The translations under genes and the position numbers were made by a program. Below are positions 35,270 through 43,979 of a DNA stretch of 64,000 nucleotides, one piece after another (the stretch's first letter is position 1; every line of letters starts with the position of its first letter). The notes under the pieces are model-generated. The model had not been told where the DNA came from, made no database searches, and saw only the letters and a list, made by a program, of their open reading frames with translations. The stretch is taken from the NCBI RefSeq assembly GCF_009208735.1, contig NZ_WFLJ01000002.1:62001-126000 (forward strand), given 5' to 3'. The stretch is from Janthinobacterium rivuli. Its GTDB lineage: Bacteria; Pseudomonadota; Gammaproteobacteria; Burkholderiales; Burkholderiaceae_D.

Positions 35270-36733
35270 TTAATTGGCCTTCGCCAGCTTGGCCAGTTCG
35301 CCGTCCGGCTGCCAGCCGGCACCCAAAGACCTCGCCACGGCGACCGTCGCCAGCAGGCGCTGGGTCTTGATCTGCGCGGCGGCGCGGTCCGCCGCCAGCG
35401 AACTGCGCTGGGCATCCGTGACGTCCAGGTAGGTCGAGATGCCGCGCTCGTAGCGCGTGCGCGCCACCAGGTAGGCGCGCGCGGCGGCGGCCTGCGACAA
35501 GGCTTGCGCATCGCCCTGCAACTGGCGCTGCTCCACATCGGACAGCGCATCTTCCACTTCGCGCAAGGCCGTCAAGAGCTTCGTCTCGTGGTTCGCCACG
35601 GCTTCCGCATAGCGCGCCTTGCTCAAATCCAGGTTGGCCTGGTTGCGGCCGCCGTCGAAGATCGGCAGCGACAGGGCCAGCGGACCAAAACTGAACTGGC
35701 GCGAGCCGCCCTGCGCCAGGTCGCGCAGCTTTTCCGACGCATAGCCGAAATTGCCCGTCAATTGCAGCGTCGGATAAAACGCGCCTTCGGCCACGCCCAC
35801 CTGCGCATTCGCCGCGCGCAGGTTCGCCACGCTGGAGACGAGGTCCGGACGGTGCGCCAGCAGGCTGGCCGGCAAGCCGACGGGAATGGCGGGCGGCAGC
35901 GGCAGGCTCGATGGCTGGGCGGCCACCGGCAATTGCAGCGCCGACGGCGGCTTGCCCGTCAAGGTGGCCAGGCTGTTTTCCAGCTGGTTGCGCTGGCGCT
36001 TGACTTCATGCAGGTCGGCTTGCGCGTTCGACAGTTCGACTTTCGCGCGCGCCAGGTCCAGCTCATTCGTCAAGCCCGCGTTGAAGCGCGCCTCGACCAG
36101 CTGCGCCGACTCGCGGCGCGTGTCCAGGGCACCGTTCAGGATCGCCAATTCCGCGTCCAGCCCGCGCAGCTGCCAGTAGTTGCTGGCCACCTGCGCCGAC
36201 AGCATCAGCAGCACGCCGTCGCGGTCGGCCTGCGCCGCCAGCGCCTGCGCATCGGCCGCTTCGACCATGCGTTTGACGCGGCCCAGCAAGTCGACTTCAT
36301 ACGACAGCGAGCCGCCCACGGAAAAATTATTACCGCTGATCGAGCGGTTGCCCAGGGCCAGGCCCTGCGAGGTGTTGGCCGAGGTGCGCGAGTTCGAAAT
36401 GCCCGTGCTGACGTTCACGCTCGGGCCCTGGTTGGCGCGCGCCGTGCCGCTCTGCGCCAATGCCTGCAGCAGGCGCTCGCCGGCCGCTTTCACGCCGGGA
36501 TTGTCCTGCAGCGCGCTGCGTTCGAGGCGGTCCAGGGTGGCGTCGCCGTAGATGCGCCACCACTCTTTCGGCAGTTGCGCGGCATCGGCCGCGGCCGCGC
36601 CGTGGCGGAAGGATGCCTTGTCGATGCCGGCCACGTTCGCCGGGGCGATGAAATCCTGGCCCACGGTGCCGCAGGCGGCAAGCAGCACGGCCAACGAGGC
36701 GGCTGTGGCGATTTTGGTCATAACTGTGTTCAT
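35270..36733 (-). CDS. NodT-family outer membrane efflux lipoprotein
   Basis: Outer-membrane channel of 487 aa for a tripartite exporter. The lipoprotein signal ends LLAACGTVG, with Cys21 as the acylated residue. Two OEP/TolC-like repeats follow, with the NodT/OprM hallmarks FSVGGSLSYEVDLLGRV, RPDLVSSVANLRAANAQVGVAEGAFYPT cut across positions, and ARTRYERGISTYLDVTDAQRS. The ATG at 36731-36733 is chosen; another start four codons later is possible. It is third in the emrA-emrB-OMF operon. Confidence 0.92.
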   Translation of the reverse strand: MNTVMTKIATAASLAVLLAACGTVGQDFIAPANVAGIDKASFRHGAAAADAAQLPKEWWRIYGDATLDRLERSALQDNPGVKAAGERLLQALAQSGTARANQGPSVNVSTGISNSRTSANTSQGLALGNRSISGNNFSVGGSLSYEVDLLGRVKRMVEAADAQALAAQADRDGVLLMLSAQVASNYWQLRGLDAELAILNGALDTRRESAQLVEARFNAGLTNELDLARAKVELSNAQADLHEVKRQRNQLENSLATLTGKPPSALQLPVAAQPSSLPLPPAIPVGLPASLLAHRPDLVSSVANLRAANAQVGVAEGAFYPTLQLTGNFGYASEKLRDLAQGGSRQFSFGPLALSLPIFDGGRNQANLDLSKARYAEAVANHETKLLTALREVEDALSDVEQRQLQGDAQALSQAAAARAYLVARTRYERGISTYLDVTDAQRSSLAADRAAAQIKTQRLLATVAVARSLGAGWQPDGELAKLAKAN

Positions 36734-36783
36734 GATGTGTACCTTCTTGTTCTTGAGGTGCTGCACGTGCGGCCTGTGCGCGG

Positions 36784-38382
36784 TCAATGACCGCCGCCAC
36801 CGCCACCAGGAGCTTTGAGTTTATCGGCCAGCCACAGGGGCACGATGCAGGCCAGCAGGATGGCGCCGACGAGGAAGAAGCCATCGTTGTAGGCCATCAC
36901 ATACGCTTCGCGGCGCACGATGCCGTCGATCGCCTGCAAGGCCTGGTTGCCGGCCGTGACGGCGTCATAGCCCTTGGCCATGAACGAGGACGTCAGCTGG
37001 TCGATGCGCAGCTGCGTGGCGCTGGAATACGCATTGATCGCCTCGCCCAGGCGCTGCGAGTGGAAGTGCTCGCGGGTACTCAGGGCCGTGGCCAGCAGGG
37101 CGATGCCGATCGAGCCGCCCAGGTTGCGCGTCATGTTGAACAGGCTCGAGGCCGACGCCATGTCCTTCGGCGCGATGCCCTTCATGGCGAAGTTCGACAG
37201 GGTCAGCATGACGAAGGGCTGGCCCAGCGCGCGCACCACCTGCGACCACAGCAGCTGGTCGTAGCCGGTGGACGCATCCATGTAGGCGTTCATCATGCAC
37301 GAACCGCCGAACAGCAGCAGGCCGAACGAGCACAGGATGCGGTTGTCCACCACGGACGACAGCTTGGCGACAAACGGCATGATGAACAGCTGCGGCAAGC
37401 CCACCCACATGATGACTTCACCGATCTGCATCGGCGAGTAGCCGGCGATCTGGCCCAGGAACAGGGGCAGCAGGAAGGCCGAGCCATACAGGCCCATGCC
37501 CGTCACGGCCGACAGCACGGTGGCCACCAAAAAATTGCGCTGGCCGTACAGGGCCAGGTTGACGAAGGGCTCGGCGCGCGTGGCGCTGGTGACGACCCAG
37601 CCCAGGATGCCCGTCAAGGCCAGCGCGGCGAAGGCGATGATGAAACCGGAGTCGAACCAGTCCTTCGAGTTGCCCTCTTCCAGGAAGATGGTCAGGCAGC
37701 CCAGGCCCAGGGCCATGAAGAAGATGCCCAGCCAGTCGGCCTTCCAGAACAATTTGAGCTGCATCGGCTCCTTGTCCAGGCCATAGATCATGCCGGCGAT
37801 CAGCAGCACGCCCGGCACCCAGTTGATGTAGAAGATCGAAGGCCAGCCATACAGCTCGGAGAGATAGCCGCCCAGGGTCGGGCCCATGGCCGGCGCCAGG
37901 GTGGCCGTGAGGCCGAAGATGGCCATGCCGACGGCGCGCTTCGAGGCCGGCAGCTTGAGCATCACCAGGGTGAACGCCATCGGGATCAGGGCGCCGCCCG
38001 TGAACCCCTGCAGCATGCGGAAGACGATCATGCTTTCCAGGTTCCAGGCCGCCCCGCACAGGGTGGAGAACAGCAGGAAGAAAGCGGTGGTGCCGATCAT
38101 GTAGGTGCGCAGACCGAACACGCGCGCCAGCAGCGCGGTGAGGGGAATGACGATGATTTCCGCCACCAGGTAGGCCGTGGAAATCCACGAGCCCTCTTCC
38201 TGGGTGGCCGACAGCGAGCCAAGGATATCCTTGAGCGAGGAATTCGTGATCTGGATGTCGAGCACCGCCATGAAGGCGCCCAGCATGCCGGCGGCGACCG
38301 CCAGCCAGGTGCGCGCGGAGACTTTCTCGTCGATCACGGGAAACGCCGGCGGCTTCGCCAGCGTGGTGGAAGGGCTGCTCAT
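36784..38382 (-). CDS. emrB: DHA2-family MFS drug exporter (EmrB type)
   Basis: Proton antiporter of 532 aa with 14 hydrophobic segments. EmrB-like motifs are FMAVLDIQITNSSLKDILGSLSA (first helix, motif D1 region), the motif A loop GLRTYMIGTTAFFLLFS and motif C GPTLGGYLSELYGW. It pairs with the EmrA adaptor (38389) and the outer-membrane factor. The C-terminus is an unusual Gly6-His tail. It is 6 bp after emrA. The substrate is unknown; typical ones are uncouplers and lipophilic toxins. Confidence 0.92.
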   Translation of the reverse strand: MSSPSTTLAKPPAFPVIDEKVSARTWLAVAAGMLGAFMAVLDIQITNSSLKDILGSLSATQEEGSWISTAYLVAEIIVIPLTALLARVFGLRTYMIGTTAFFLLFSTLCGAAWNLESMIVFRMLQGFTGGALIPMAFTLVMLKLPASKRAVGMAIFGLTATLAPAMGPTLGGYLSELYGWPSIFYINWVPGVLLIAGMIYGLDKEPMQLKLFWKADWLGIFFMALGLGCLTIFLEEGNSKDWFDSGFIIAFAALALTGILGWVVTSATRAEPFVNLALYGQRNFLVATVLSAVTGMGLYGSAFLLPLFLGQIAGYSPMQIGEVIMWVGLPQLFIMPFVAKLSSVVDNRILCSFGLLLFGGSCMMNAYMDASTGYDQLLWSQVVRALGQPFVMLTLSNFAMKGIAPKDMASASSLFNMTRNLGGSIGIALLATALSTREHFHSQRLGEAINAYSSATQLRIDQLTSSFMAKGYDAVTAGNQALQAIDGIVRREAYVMAYNDGFFLVGAILLACIVPLWLADKLKAPGGGGGGH

Positions 38383-38388
38383 GGAAGC

Positions 38389-39582
38389 TTAGCGGGCGGT
38401 GGTCTGGGCGGCTGGCGCGGCGGCGTGGCGCGGTGCCTCGGCCGACGCGGGCTGGTTCACTTCCACTTCGGCGATCACCGACATGCCCGGCACCAGGCGG
38501 CCATTCATGGCCTTGATGTCTTCCGGCTGGAAGACGATTTTCACCGGCACGCGCTGGACGATCTTGGTGAAGTTGCCGGTGGCGTTATCGGCTGGCAGCA
38601 GGGCGAATTGCGCGCCCGAGGCAGGCGCGAAGCTGTCCACGGTGCCCACCAGTTTCTTGCCCGGCATGGCGTCGATGCTCACGTGCACGCTCTGGCCGCG
38701 GTGCAGGTCGGCCAGTTGCGTTTCCTTGAAGTTGGCGGTGACCCAGACGTTGTCCTGCACGATGGCCGTCAATTGCTGGCCAGGCTGCACGCGCATGCCC
38801 GTTTCCACGTTGCGCTTGCCGATGCGGCCGGCGACGGGGGCGAGGATGCGGTTGTATTGCAGCTGCTGCTCCGCGTCCTTCAATTGCACGCGCAGCACGG
38901 CCACTTGCGCCTTGGCCACGTCACGCGCAGCTTGCGCCGCACCGATCTGCGCCTTGGCGGCGGAAGCGCTGTCGCGGCGGGCGGCCAGGTCGGCCACGGC
39001 GCTCGAGCGTGCCGCATTGGCGGCGTCCAGTTCCGCTTTCGAGACGGCTTTCATCTGGCTCGTGTACAGCTGGCCATAACGCTCCGCATCCTGTTTCGCG
39101 CGCAGCAGCTGGGCATCGGCTTGCGCCACTTGCGCCTGGGCGCCACTGGCTTGCGCCTGCACTTGCGCGATCTGCGCGTCCGCCTGCAGCACTTGCTGCT
39201 CGGCGCTGGCGATCTGCGCGGCGATCTGCTCGGTTTTCACGCGCTGGTCGAACGGGTCGAGTTCGGCGATCACGTCACCCTCTTTCACGATCTGATTGTC
39301 GTCGATGAAGACCTTGGTGACGACGCCGGAAATGCGCGCCGAGACGGGATGCACGTGGCCGGCCACATAGGCGTTTTCCGTTTCCACGAAATAGTGGCTG
39401 CGGTACCACATGCGCGCACCGGCGCCCAGCGCGACGAGGACGATCAGGCCGGCGATGATTTTCACGCGGTTGTTCGGTGGGGCGGAGCTGGCGGAAGCGG
39501 CGGGCGTGGAAGGTGCGGCAGGGGCCGCGGGTGGGACGGCACTCAGCACCTTGTGCTCTGCTTGGCCTGGCTGGTTGGACAT
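38389..39582 (-). CDS. emrA: HlyD/EmrA-family membrane fusion protein
   Basis: Periplasmic adaptor of 397 aa. A Pro/Ala-rich cytoplasmic start precedes one membrane helix (VKIIAGLIVLVALGAGARMW, ~40-60). Then come a biotinyl-lipoyl-like half (YVAGHVHPVSARISGVV), a long coiled coil (~110-240, AQIAQVQAQASGAQAQVAQA) and the second half (RILAPVAGRIGKRNVETGMRV). The ATG at 39580-39582 gives MSNQPGQA; a longer in-frame start is unlikely. Transcription is divergent from tetR across two palindromic operator candidates. Confidence 0.93.
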   Translation of the reverse strand: MSNQPGQAEHKVLSAVPPAAPAAPSTPAASASSAPPNNRVKIIAGLIVLVALGAGARMWYRSHYFVETENAYVAGHVHPVSARISGVVTKVFIDDNQIVKEGDVIAELDPFDQRVKTEQIAAQIASAEQQVLQADAQIAQVQAQASGAQAQVAQADAQLLRAKQDAERYGQLYTSQMKAVSKAELDAANAARSSAVADLAARRDSASAAKAQIGAAQAARDVAKAQVAVLRVQLKDAEQQLQYNRILAPVAGRIGKRNVETGMRVQPGQQLTAIVQDNVWVTANFKETQLADLHRGQSVHVSIDAMPGKKLVGTVDSFAPASGAQFALLPADNATGNFTKIVQRVPVKIVFQPEDIKAMNGRLVPGMSVIAEVEVNQPASAEAPRHAAAPAAQTTAR

Positions 39583-39593
39583 ACTCGCTCCGA

Positions 39594-39617
39594 AAATGAA
39601 ATGATATAGGTTCATTA
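39594..39617. promoter_or_regulatory. TetR operator candidate 1 (emrA-proximal)
   Basis: AAATGAAA-N8-GTTCATTA, an imperfect 8-8-8 inverted repeat just upstream of emrA. It matches the architecture and left arm of the site at 39644-39667. Confidence 0.5.
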
Positions 39618-39643
39618 TTGGGCAAAGAAAAGCCAAAGTCAAG

Positions 39644-39667
39644 AAATGAAACGATTGCATTTCATTT
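39644..39667. promoter_or_regulatory. TetR operator candidate 2
   Basis: AAATGAAA-CGATTGCA-TTTCATTT, a perfect 8-bp inverted repeat with 8-bp spacer in the emrA-tetR intergenic region, 50 bp from candidate 1. Confidence 0.6.
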
Positions 39668-39726
39668 TAATTTGCACTACAGTGTGAGCCATCACTTACT
39701 TTTCCACTTATAAAGAGACCCAGACC

Positions 39727-40446
39727 ATGTCCGATCCCGGCCTCAGCGATACCTTGCCTACCGATACAGAATCCGACGATGCCGCCCAGGAGCTTTCCTG
39801 CTGCGGCAAGCCAGCCGGCCGTCCGCGCGCGGCCGACATGGAAGCGCGCATGGACAATCTGCTGCACACGGCCGGCTGCCTGTTTCTCGAAAAAGGGTAT
39901 GGAAAGGTGAGCCTGGAAATGATCGCCCGCGAAGCCCACGTGGCCGTGCGCACGATCTATGTGAAGTTTGGCGGCAAGTCGGGCTTGTTCAATGCCGTGG
40001 TGGAATTGCGCCGCGCCGCCTACTTCTCGACCATGCCGGCGCTGGAAACGGATATGCGGCCCCTGGCCACCATCCTGGGCGAGTTCGGCCTGCTGTTCGT
40101 GCAGCTCGTCACCATGCCGGCGGCGATCCGCCTGAATCGCATGGTGGTGGCCGAAGCGGCCACCCACCCGGAACTGGCGGAAACGTTTTACAAGGTGGGA
40201 CCGGGGCAGACGCGCGAGATGCTGACCAAGTTTTTCAGCCGCCCCGACATCGCACCGCTGTTCCGCGCGGCGTTGACGCCCTCCATGCTGGCGTTGCACC
40301 TGCTCAATTGCCTGCTGGGCGACCAGATGTCGCGCCTGCTGTTCCCGCCACCGGCGCAACCGGACGTGGCGCAATTGCGCGCCAAGGTGGAGGTCAGTCT
40401 CGACCTGTTCCTGCGCGGCACCCTGCGCCAGCCGCTCGCGGACTGA
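39727..40446 (+). CDS. TetR family transcriptional regulator
   Basis: 239 aa. A long polar N-terminus with a CC pair (residues 25-26) precedes a classical TetR HTH: AGCLFLEKGYGKVSLEMIAREAHV / AVRTIYVKFGGKSGLFNAVV. The C-terminal ligand domain is of the AefR type. It is transcribed divergently from emrA-emrB-OMF and is probably its repressor, acting through the palindromes at 39594-39617 and 39644-39667. Confidence 0.9.
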   Translation: MSDPGLSDTLPTDTESDDAAQELSCCGKPAGRPRAADMEARMDNLLHTAGCLFLEKGYGKVSLEMIAREAHVAVRTIYVKFGGKSGLFNAVVELRRAAYFSTMPALETDMRPLATILGEFGLLFVQLVTMPAAIRLNRMVVAEAATHPELAETFYKVGPGQTREMLTKFFSRPDIAPLFRAALTPSMLALHLLNCLLGDQMSRLLFPPPAQPDVAQLRAKVEVSLDLFLRGTLRQPLAD

Positions 40447-40469
40447 CGCGCGACGGCTGACCGCGCAAG

Positions 40470-41639
40470 TCAGGCAGGGCGGCTGCAGTCTTCCGGCAGC
40501 GCCGCTTCCGCATATTCTTCGTTCAAGCCCAGCGCGCACAGGAAAGGCTGGGCCGCCAAAGCGCCGTCAAAGGCAAGTGAAGACTCACTTCCGTCGTGGC
40601 GCTCCGGGCCATAGCGCATCAGATCGAACGAGGTTTCAAAGCGTTGCGCCAGGAAATACGTGCGGAAATAATCGAAGGAAAACGCCACCTGGCCATCGGC
40701 CCGCAGCAGCAAGCCATGCGCATACAACGGCGCCAGCCACTCCCCGGCTGCCATGTTCCAGCCCTTCACGCCGCAATAGTCGCTGGCAAAGCGCTCCAGC
40801 TCCGCCTCGCTGAGGAATACCGTCTTGGCTTCGAACATCACGAACGCCAGCTCCATCAGGAATTCGCGCGCATCGGCAGCCACGCCGGCGTCCACGCGCG
40901 GCTGCGCGCCCGCCGTGCCCAGCAAGCCGTCCAGATAAGCGCGCTCGTCCGCCAGCTGCGGCAGCAAGGTGGCAAACACATAGTCGGCATCCATCTGGCC
41001 CGTTTCCTGGCCATTCGGCGTGTACAGCACCGACAGGGCGAAGCTCTTGCTCACGTCATCGAACTCGCGCAGGGACACCGTCCACTGCGCGCCTGCCGCG
41101 CCGCCATCGGCCGCGCCTGTGCCGAACTCGAGCACGGCAAACGCCGCCATCTGGCCCTGCGCACCGTACAGGCTGCCGGGATTGCTCTTGAACAGGATGC
41201 CCAGCGACTTCATCAGCGAGCTGGCGTCGCCCGTATGCTGGTGGCCATGGAACACGGCGTGGATATTCTTGTAGTGCGCGCGCTGCTCGGCACTGGCGTG
41301 CTCATCGGCGGAGAAAAAGCTGAAGCCGGCATCGCCCAGCGCCGCCGCCGCGACACCCTGCGCGCGGCTGCCCGGCACCAGGTAGAAACGCGCGCCCGGC
41401 AGGCTGGCCGCCTGCAGCAAGGGTCGCAGGAAATATTCGTAGACGTACACGGGCGTCGTGCCGGCACAGGCGTCGGGCGCCACCAGCTGGCCCGTGAAGA
41501 AAATCGCATCGATCCTCTTGCCCGCCGCCAGGATAGCGGCCACATCCTGGTACAAGGCATGCAACATCACGGCTTGCTCTTGCTCGTCGGCCCGGCGCAA
41601 ACGGACATCGGCAATATGAAGGGCGGTAAATTTTTTCAT
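40470..41639 (-). CDS. Degenerate metallophosphoesterase with STAND-like C-terminus
   Basis: 389 aa. The N-terminus follows the calcineurin-like phosphoesterase fold in order, but most metal ligands are changed: LHIADVRL (usual D-x-H), FFTGQLV (usual GD), LVPGSRAQ (usual GNHD). HGHQH (~131-135) is kept, followed by the family strand NPGSLYGAQGQMAAFAVLEF. Residues ~255-340 look like the helical end of STAND/NACHT-type proteins: FLSEAELERFASDYC and DGQVAFSFDYFRTYFLAQRF. No P-loop lies between them. Possibly a decayed or reduced MPE-STAND protein. Monocistronic; neighbours are tetR and the lpdA duplication. Confidence 0.6.
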   Translation of the reverse strand: MKKFTALHIADVRLRRADEQEQAVMLHALYQDVAAILAAGKRIDAIFFTGQLVAPDACAGTTPVYVYEYFLRPLLQAASLPGARFYLVPGSRAQGVAAAALGDAGFSFFSADEHASAEQRAHYKNIHAVFHGHQHTGDASSLMKSLGILFKSNPGSLYGAQGQMAAFAVLEFGTGAADGGAAGAQWTVSLREFDDVSKSFALSVLYTPNGQETGQMDADYVFATLLPQLADERAYLDGLLGTAGAQPRVDAGVAADAREFLMELAFVMFEAKTVFLSEAELERFASDYCGVKGWNMAAGEWLAPLYAHGLLLRADGQVAFSFDYFRTYFLAQRFETSFDLMRYGPERHDGSESSLAFDGALAAQPFLCALGLNEEYAEAALPEDCSRPA

Positions 41640-41844
41640 CGTTGCAAAACTCTCTCAGTACAGCGGAATTTGACCGTATCCCACGCTGGCAACATTCCTG
41701 GAAAAATCACACGCTTCTGTTGCAGCAAAAAAAAAGAACATGGTGACAGACCTCCATTCTGCCACTTTTTCCATACGGCAATACTCACCAATTTTCACAT
41801 GAGGCCGATGCGCCACGCTTTACCATGCTAAAGGTCAAGGAAAA

Positions 41845-41875
41845 TAAAAAAACCCGCAATCGCTTGCGGGTTTTT
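41845..41875 (-). terminator. Second copy of lpdA terminator
   Basis: CCCGCAATCGCTTGCGGG hairpin with A and T tracts, the same sequence as at 42131-42160. It follows the duplicated lpdA tail. Confidence 0.8.
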
Positions 41876-41900
41876 CATGTTGCAAGGTGCGCTTAAAACA

Positions 41901-42110
41901 TCAGCGCTTGCGCGGTGGCGGCAAGTCCGTGCACACGCCTTCGTACACTTCAGCAGCCATCCCGATCGACTCGCCCAGGGTCGGGTGCGGGTGGATGGTC
42001 TTGCCGATGTCGGTGCCGTCGCAGCCCATTTCGATGGCCAGCGCGATTTCACCGCTTCATCGTTCACCTGTCACCCGCATGCGTGCCGACGATGCTGCTG
42101 CCGATGAGGT
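41901..42110 (-). pseudogene. Duplicated 3' end of lpdA
   Basis: Positions 41901-42050 are identical over 150 bp to 42188-42337, the last 50 codons of lpdA including its stop (ending DLPPPRKR). Upstream of that, similarity continues in pieces: a 10-bp insertion, then GCATGCGTGCCGACGATG again, then divergence by ~42110. There is no start codon or full domain, so it is a non-coding relic. Confidence 0.9.
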
Positions 42111-42130
42111 GTTTAATCGTCGTTGGACAA

Positions 42131-42160
42131 TAAAAAACCCGCAATCGCTTGCGGGTTTTT
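42131..42160 (-). terminator. lpdA terminator
   Basis: CCCGC-AATCGCTT-GCGGG hairpin with A6 on the left (U tract for the minus strand) and T5 on the right; ends the aceE-aceF-lpdA operon. Confidence 0.85.
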
Positions 42161-42187
42161 GAGTACTACAACGTGTAGGCTAAACCA

Positions 42188-43969
42188 TCAGCGCTTGCGC
42201 GGTGGCGGCAAGTCCGTGCACACGCCTTCGTACACTTCAGCAGCCATCCCGATCGACTCGCCCAGGGTCGGGTGCGGGTGGATGGTCTTGCCGATGTCGG
42301 TGCCGTCGCAGCCCATTTCGATGGCCAGCGCGATTTCGCCGATCATGTCGCCCGCATGCGTGCCGACGATGGTGCCGCCGATGATGCGGTGCGTTTCCGC
42401 GTCGAACAGCAGCTTGGTGAAGCCTTCGGCGCGGCCGTTGGCCACGGCGCGGCCCGAGGCGGCCCACGGGAAGTGGCCCTTCTCGACCTTGATGCCCTTG
42501 GCTTTCGCTTCGTCTTCCGTGATGCCGGCCCATGCCACTTCCGGGTCCGTGTAGGCGACCGACGGGATCACCTTGACGTCGAAGTGCGACTTCTGGCCAG
42601 CAGCCGCTTCGGCCGCCACGTGGGCTTCATGCACGGCCTTGTGCGCCAGCATCGGCTGGCCCACCAGGTCGCCGATGGCGAAGATGTTCGGCACGTTGGT
42701 GCGCATCTGGCTGTCGACGTTGATGAAACCGCGATCCGTCACTTGCACGCCGGCCTTGTCGGCGGCGATCTTCTTGCCGTTCGGGCTGCGACCTACGGCG
42801 ACGAGCACCAGGTCGTAGACTTGCGGCGCCGGCGCCGTGGCGCCCGCTTCGGCCGCTTCGAACGTGACCTTGATGCCTTCCGGCAGTGCCTCGACGGCCA
42901 CCGTCTTGGTCTTGGTCATGATGTTGTCGAAGCGTTTCTCGTTGAACTTCTGCCACACCTTGACGGCGTCGCGGTCCGCGCCCTGCATCAGGCCATCCAT
43001 CATTTCGACCACGTCGATGCGCGCGCCAAACGTGGAATACACAGTCGCCATTTCCAGGCCGATGATGCCGCCGCCGATGACCAGCATGCGTTTCGGGATC
43101 TGGCGCAATTCCAGCGCGCCCGTCGAATCGACGATGCGCGGGTCTTCCGGCACGAAGGGCAGCTTTACCACGGACGAACCGGCGGCGATGATCGCCTGCT
43201 TGAACTGCACGACTTTTTTCGAGCCGTCGCCTGCCGTCACTTCGATATGGTTCGCGGACAGGAACTGGCCCACGCCCGTGACGACTTGCGTCTTGCGCGC
43301 CTTGGCCATGCCGGCCAGGCCGCCCGTCATGTTCGAGATCACGCCTTCCTTGTACTTGCGTACCTGGTCGATGTCGATCGTCGGCTTGGCGAACGTCACG
43401 CCCGTGTTGGACATGTGCGCCGTTTCATCGATGACGGAAGCGACGTGCAGCAGCGCCTTCGACGGGATGCAGCCCACGTTCAGGCACACGCCGCCCAGGG
43501 TGGCGTAGCGTTCGACGATGACCGTCGACATGCCCAGGTCGGCCGCGCGGAACGCCGCCGAATAGCCGCCGGGACCGCCGCCCAGGACCATCATGTCGAC
43601 GTCGATGTCGACCTGGCCGCTGTAATTGCCGGCCGGGATGGCGGCGACGGGTGCCGCTGGTGCCGCAGCCGGAGCCGCAGCGGCTGCCGCAGGCGCAGGA
43701 GCGGCCGCAGGAGCGACAGCGGCCGCGCCTTCGGATGCTTCCACCACCAGCAGCGCGCTGCCTTCGGCGATCTTGTCGCCGACCTTGACCTTGACTTCCT
43801 TGACGACGCCGGCGTGGGTCGACGGAATCTCCATGCTGGCCTTGTCCGATTCAACCGTGATCAGCGACTGGTCCACCTTGATGGTGTCGCCCACCTTGAC
43901 CATCAGTTCGATGACTTCGACTTCCTTGAAGTCGCCGATGTTCGGTACTTTTACCTCTACTGTGCTCAT
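42188..43969 (-). CDS. lpdA: Dihydrolipoyl dehydrogenase with N-terminal lipoyl domain (E3)
   Basis: FAD/NAD+ flavoenzyme of 593 aa that reoxidises lipoamide in pyruvate dehydrogenase. An N-terminal lipoyl domain (1-80; [11 protein letters not shown] with the lipoylated Lys) is joined by an Ala/Pro-rich linker (~82-120) to E3. E3 motifs are [21 protein letters not shown], the redox disulfide [31 protein letters not shown] and HPHPTLGES with the catalytic His. The start ATG at 43967-43969 is 10 bp after the aceF stop. The extra lipoyl domain is known from several betaproteobacteria. Confidence 0.97.
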   Translation of the reverse strand: MSTVEVKVPNIGDFKEVEVIELMVKVGDTIKVDQSLITVESDKASMEIPSTHAGVVKEVKVKVGDKIAEGSALLVVEASEGAAAVAPAAAPAPAAAAAAPAAAPAAPVAAIPAGNYSGQVDIDVDMMVLGGGPGGYSAAFRAADLGMSTVIVERYATLGGVCLNVGCIPSKALLHVASVIDETAHMSNTGVTFAKPTIDIDQVRKYKEGVISNMTGGLAGMAKARKTQVVTGVGQFLSANHIEVTAGDGSKKVVQFKQAIIAAGSSVVKLPFVPEDPRIVDSTGALELRQIPKRMLVIGGGIIGLEMATVYSTFGARIDVVEMMDGLMQGADRDAVKVWQKFNEKRFDNIMTKTKTVAVEALPEGIKVTFEAAEAGATAPAPQVYDLVLVAVGRSPNGKKIAADKAGVQVTDRGFINVDSQMRTNVPNIFAIGDLVGQPMLAHKAVHEAHVAAEAAAGQKSHFDVKVIPSVAYTDPEVAWAGITEDEAKAKGIKVEKGHFPWAASGRAVANGRAEGFTKLLFDAETHRIIGGTIVGTHAGDMIGEIALAIEMGCDGTDIGKTIHPHPTLGESIGMAAEVYEGVCTDLPPPRKR

Positions 43970-43979
43970 CAATCGCTCC

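Noticed and set aside
36787..39609. 940-codon open frame opposite the efflux operon.
   Set aside because: Gln/His/Arg/Gly-rich shadow of emrB and emrA; no start signal or domain.
40470..41639. Reading the MPE-like gene as an active defence system.
   Set aside because: No P-loop, altered metal ligands and no partner genes; only the pseudoenzyme/relic view is supported.
41828..42067. 79-codon open frame in the lpdA duplication.
   Set aside because: It is out of frame with the lpdA relic and reads through the terminator; no sign of coding.
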